Notes under the pieces: model-generated | Told to the model about the DNA's origin: nothing | Databases searched by the model: none | What the model saw: only the letters and a program-made list of their open reading frames with translations | NCBI GenBank assembly: GCA_910591455.2 | Contig: OU342817.1 | Location: 1,263,480-1,327,479 of the forward strand | Source of the DNA: Pholis gunnellus | Lineage: Eukaryota; Chordata; Actinopteri; Perciformes; Pholidae | DNA: 64,000 bases | Direction: 5' to 3' | Shown: positions 61,101-64,000 of the stretch, piece after piece | Numbering within the stretch: position 1 is the stretch's first letter | Layout: every line of letters begins with the position of its first letter | Made by a program: the position numbers and the translations under genes

Positions 61101-62705
61101 ATTTAATGAGGCGAGGGAGCACACGGTTTACCGGTTGTCCCTGTGGACCAACGCCCGATCCCGACCTCCACACTCGCAGACACTCTGAGCCCTTTATGAA
61201 CACATTACCCACAATTCATAGCAATGAGACATTACACACGGGGTTACCAGTGTCCTGGTATCGTTTTTTACACTATTTCAGCCCCAACAGTCTCTCACAC
61301 TCAACCATTTAACAGGTGACGTCGGTGAAGTCCCTGAGGGTTCAGGGTTTAAGGCCTTAAGGGGGGGCACTGGGACTGGGTCTGGGCCCCGGCAGTCCTC
61401 AAGGGACGGCCCCAGGAGTTGGTCCCCAGATGACCCAGAAGCAGACTTCCATGTCGAAACGTTCACTAAGTTATGAAATATTCCAGATAAATTACAGGAT
61501 TGGAAAGAACAAAAATCATATTTCTGCCAAATTAAACACTTTTTTTTAGCTTTTCTTATGTCTTCTTGTGAATATCGGATCAAATGAGAAGAACGAACGA
61601 TCTTTGGGTCACGACCGACAACAATCCCTAAATAATGACGTAACGTTCTGACGCCCCTCTGCTGGCTAGAGGTGAAGGACTTCCGTCTTTTCTTCAGACC
61701 TCTGATTCTACAAGTCGTCTCTCGTTTCTTCTTTCTTCAGCTGCTGTGAGGCTCACAGGTGGTGTTATCAGAGCGCTGCCCCCTGCAGGCCGGAGCTGCC
61801 TCCTCTTCCCGACAACTTCACCTGTTCAGCTGCAAACACCAGCTGTGGTAAGACGTCCACGTTAAAGGGGACACCGCGGGAGAAGTGGTGCTCGTGTCTT
61901 TATGTTTATTACATGACAGACCTGTTCAGGGACATTAACGAACGGTCTTTTCTTGATCTCTGAGATGCTGGTGATTGGTGTCGGCAGAGTCTCTGTGAAT
62001 GTGACCAGGCCGCCATCGACTGCATGACTCAGAGCTCCTACAACTCGACACTGAGAGGCCTCGCCGAGTCATCCTGCTCCGCCTCAAACCAGACGGGTAA
62101 CTACGTCACAGCTAACACACTGAACTACACCGTTTATTCCAGCCAGAGGCTGTAAAAACCCGTCATTATCTTCAGATGTTCATCTTTCCGACGGTCTTTG
62201 AACATATCAAAGGTGAAGCAGCCAAAACAAAGCTTCAAACTTGTGATTTTATTCTACGTCATTAAAAATGTTGCCTCAAATAAACTGTTTGTAGAAACCA
62301 GATTCTGTAAAAAACATTAAATTCTGAGCTCCTCAGCTCAACTAATAGTAAAGTTGGATTTATAGATTCACTTGTTTTCCAATTTTTGTAAAATAAATTA
62401 TCAAAGAAATACAACTTGAGTTTTCTTTTCTTGTTTTATGATCGATGTCATCATAACTGTGTTATTCTGTACAATCACTAATATCACAATGAATACTGGT
62501 CGATTTCTAATCTTAAAATACAATCTCTCGTCTCTAAATGCTCTTTAAACTGAATCTGAGCCATGCGTTTAAGCATTAAAGAGGAACGAACACTCCTCCT
62601 GGTGGATCAGAGACCCAGCATCAGCGCGAGTCTCTCATCAGTGCTTCTGTGTTTCAGACGGGCTCAGCGGCAGCGTGGAGACCGGCGGAGCCTCCGGAGG
62701 AGCAG
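58123..62705 (+). CDS. oc90: oc90, otoconin-90 (5' part; continues beyond window)
   Basis: Six exons join in phase (574 nt, 191 codons and one base): 58123-58165, 58394-58462, 60323-60497, 61741-61847, 61965-62096, 62658-62705. The start has a signal peptide (MFLIWIFILSAAPNALSASS). From residue 38 comes a secreted phospholipase-A2-like domain: CLGLRFTWLHSLFDNFPSLL, GLCPRDLEDYGCSCRY, DICCEAHRWCY, then SLCECDQAAIDCM. The GLCPRD.EDYGC.CR, CC..H..CY and LC.CD.AAI.C signatures match otoconin-90. The active-site His remains but its partner Asp is Arg, and the calcium loop reads YGCSCR, so enzyme activity is not expected; the protein instead organises calcium carbonate in otoliths or otoconia. The second PLA2-like domain known from the family should lie to the right. 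Confidence 0.92.
58394..58462 (+). CDS. oc90: oc90 exon 2
   Basis: Acceptor catctttcag ending 58393, donor GTGAGG at 58463. 69 nt, phase 1-1. It encodes LSASSIFCRDPEAGDQNTDH then MT. Confidence 0.78.
58770..59695. repeat. 26-bp minisatellite in oc90 intron 2
   Basis: About 35 copies of a 26-bp unit that includes TCTAAAGCTAACTGTTGGTG, with TTT/GTT and GCTAAC/CCTAAC variants. A variant series beginning CTAACCGTTGGAG recurs exactly 364 bp (14 units) later at about 59206, showing a higher-order duplication. Confidence 0.93.
59696..60322 (+). other. oc90 intron 2, unique part
   Basis: No exon seen; a C-run lies at 60267-60275. Confidence 0.6.
60323..60497 (+). CDS. oc90: oc90 exon 3: PLA2-like domain, first half
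   Basis: Acceptor cctcgtgcag ending 60322, donor GTGAGT at 60498. 175 nt, ends in phase 2. It encodes CLGLRFTWLHSLFDNFPSLL and on to GLCPRDLEDYGCSCRYVASG. The calcium-loop equivalent YGCSCR is at 60442-60459. Confidence 0.95.
60498..61740 (+). other. oc90 intron 3
   Basis: A poly-C run (60522-60532) and unique sequence. The words ACCCACAATTCATAG (about 61206) and CTATGAATTGTGGGT (about 60858) are exact inverted repeats about 350 bp apart, perhaps the arms of a small transposon remnant. Confidence 0.5.
61741..61847 (+). CDS. oc90: oc90 exon 4: active-site region, catalytically dead
   Basis: Acceptor tttctttcttcag ending 61740, donor GTAAGA at 61848. 107 nt. It encodes CCEAHRWCYQSAAPCRPELP then DNFTCSAANTSC. 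His codon 61754-61756 is the PLA2 active-site histidine; the next codon (61757-61759) is Arg where enzymes have Asp. NFT and NTS are likely glycosylated. Confidence 0.94.
61965..62096 (+). CDS. oc90: oc90 exon 5: end of first PLA2-like domain
   Basis: Acceptor gatctctgag ending 61964, donor GTAACT at 62097. 132 nt, phase 1-1. It encodes AGDWCRQSLCECDQAAIDCM then TQSSYNSTLRGLAESSCSAS and NQT. Confidence 0.9.
62658..62705 (+). CDS. oc90: oc90 exon 6: interdomain linker
   Basis: Acceptor ctgtgtttcag ending 62657, donor GTGAGC at 62706. 48 nt, phase 1-1. It encodes GLSGSVETGGASGGA, a Gly/Ser-rich linker that diverges quickly in this family. Confidence 0.65.
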
Positions 62706-64000
62706 GTGAGCCCGAGTGACGTCAGCACACTTCAGCTGATGGAATGACGTGGAGTCAGGGAGCTCACGGAGGACACAGCCTCCCCCCCAAAAAAAAATGT
62801 CCGCGTCAGCTCTCTCTCCAGACGGTGCGTCAGTCGGGGCGACGTCAGCTTCCCAGAGCTGGTCGGCCAAATGTGGGATCAGAAGGGAAGCGATTGATTG
62901 GGTAGCAGCGCAGATGAGTCACACCTCTGCGGCTCTCAGCCAATTAAAACCAGGATGACCTCTTGGGGTTAAATCCTGCAGCTTCCGGCCCACGCACCGC
63001 TGGAGGAGAACATGAATCAAGGCTACAGAGTTCCTTTGATCTGTCTCTCTGTCTTAGAGAACCAGGAGGAGTTTATCATAGAAGACTTCAGAGGAAGACT
63101 TGTGTAAAGTCTGCTTCACTCCCGTCACACAGCTCAACGCCACTTTCTCCGTATTTTACAGTTTGAACAGGTGTGACGTTCGTCAGATGTTCTCCAGGAC
63201 AAATAATCAAAGAGCTGAAGAGAAGCTACTAAGTCCCTTTAATGAACCCTAGTGGACCAGTTAGAGATCTGGATCTCTTATGGGTCAAAGGATCTGCTGC
63301 ACCGTCTATTAGAAGTACTGTAAAGTACAAATAGTGGGTTTTTCTGAGTGACAGCATCTTTATTTTGCACGTCTCAAGAAAAAACGCTGCTGCACCGTTA
63401 TTATGTTGGTGAGCTTGTATATATAAGAGTATATATATATATATATTGTATATTTCAGACTTTACAGAAAAGCGTCTGTGACGTCACTGTAGAAAAAGGA
63501 GGCGGAGCTTGATTTTGTTCACGTCTTTATCTTTCTGACAGACGGCGTCATAAGAAAGACAGATAAACGCCCGTTTAGTGCTCTTATTGCTGAAGTCGTC
63601 CTCGTTGCTCTACGGTGCTCTGGCTCCAACAAGAAGCCAGACAGGCTCAGACCATCAGGCTCATACCAGAGTATTCGCCATCAAAATGTACAGAAAGTAC
63701 AGAAAGTAAAAGTACAAATTTTGCTAAATTTCAAATGAACAAAAACAATCCTGTGACTGAATTATAATGATTGATGCATTCATGTGTTCTCATGTTATTA
63801 CTTTATATTCTGCCGGGTAGCGATCTATAATAACACAGCGTCATCTATCTGTTGAGCATAAATAGATGCGTTCATGTGTTTCTGCACGTAAAGGTTAAAT
63901 AATGTATAACTTTGTAAATGTAATCTGATTACTCTGGTGCAGTTACAGGAATGTTCTTTTAACAAACACCCAAACACAACTACATGCGTCTGCAAAGCTG
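62706..64000 (+). other. oc90 intronic sequence to window end
   Basis: Apart from the doubtful exon above, only AT-rich sequence with a TATATA run (about 63418-63447). The second PLA2-like domain was not found. Confidence 0.6.
63058..63110 (+). CDS. oc90: possible further oc90 linker exon
   Basis: Acceptor ctgtctcttag-like (gtcttag ending 63057). In the expected phase it reads NQEEFIIEDFRGRL. Candidate donors GTGTAA or GTAAAG follow within a few bases, but neither keeps the phase-1 pattern, so this may not be an exon. Confidence 0.25.

Overview
This window is vertebrate nuclear DNA, almost certainly from a teleost fish. Genes are split into many small exons with GT-AG introns, intergenic space is rich in CA/TG microsatellites and minisatellites, and the gene order kcnq3 - hhla1 - oc90 (all on +) is the order known on human 8q24. 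No bacterial or phage features were seen. All exon calls come from reading the sequence, splice-site inspection and phase bookkeeping; no database search was run.

Layout. (1) 110-9947: the 3' ten coding exons of kcnq3, a neuronal M-current potassium channel subunit, from the selectivity filter to the stop codon. The 5' half lies outside the window. Long introns carry a 21-bp minisatellite (twice) and other simple repeats. (2) 9948-19040: kcnq3 3' UTR and intergenic DNA with several AATAAA signals and no other gene seen. (3) 19041-34600: a 15.5-kb macrosatellite. Ten 0.4-1.3-kb blocks are separated by AT-rich minisatellite built from 17-bp and 12-bp words. On the minus strand the blocks carry the last two coding exons of a HERC1-type HECT ubiquitin ligase. 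Four blocks keep both exons, including the catalytic cysteine and stop codon; four have lost the catalytic exon; two have lost both. (4) 34600-37080: dispersed repeat, a 29-base G-run and short tandem repeats leading up to hhla1. (5) 37081-52829: a complete hhla1 model, 14 exons and 975 codons, with a signal sequence, a glycosylated N-terminal region, a 1.9-kb mucin-like Thr/Ser/Pro exon and a cysteine-rich C-terminus. (6) 52830-58122: intergenic DNA with a tRNA-derived SINE, two copies of a dispersed repeat and a long CA tract. (7) 58123 to at least 62705: the 5' part of oc90 (otoconin-90), with a signal peptide and the first phospholipase-A2-like domain. One intron is mostly a 26-bp minisatellite. 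The gene runs off the right edge.

kcnq3 acts in neuronal membranes. oc90 encodes the main matrix protein of inner-ear mineral in mammals. hhla1 is of unknown function but here reads as a secreted or surface mucin-like glycoprotein. Nothing suggests a shared pathway; the link is conserved synteny. The most unusual element is the macrosatellite that has amplified and homogenised a ubiquitin-ligase active-site fragment. Next come the Thr at the KCNQ3 Ala315-equivalent pore position and the mucin VNTR in hhla1.
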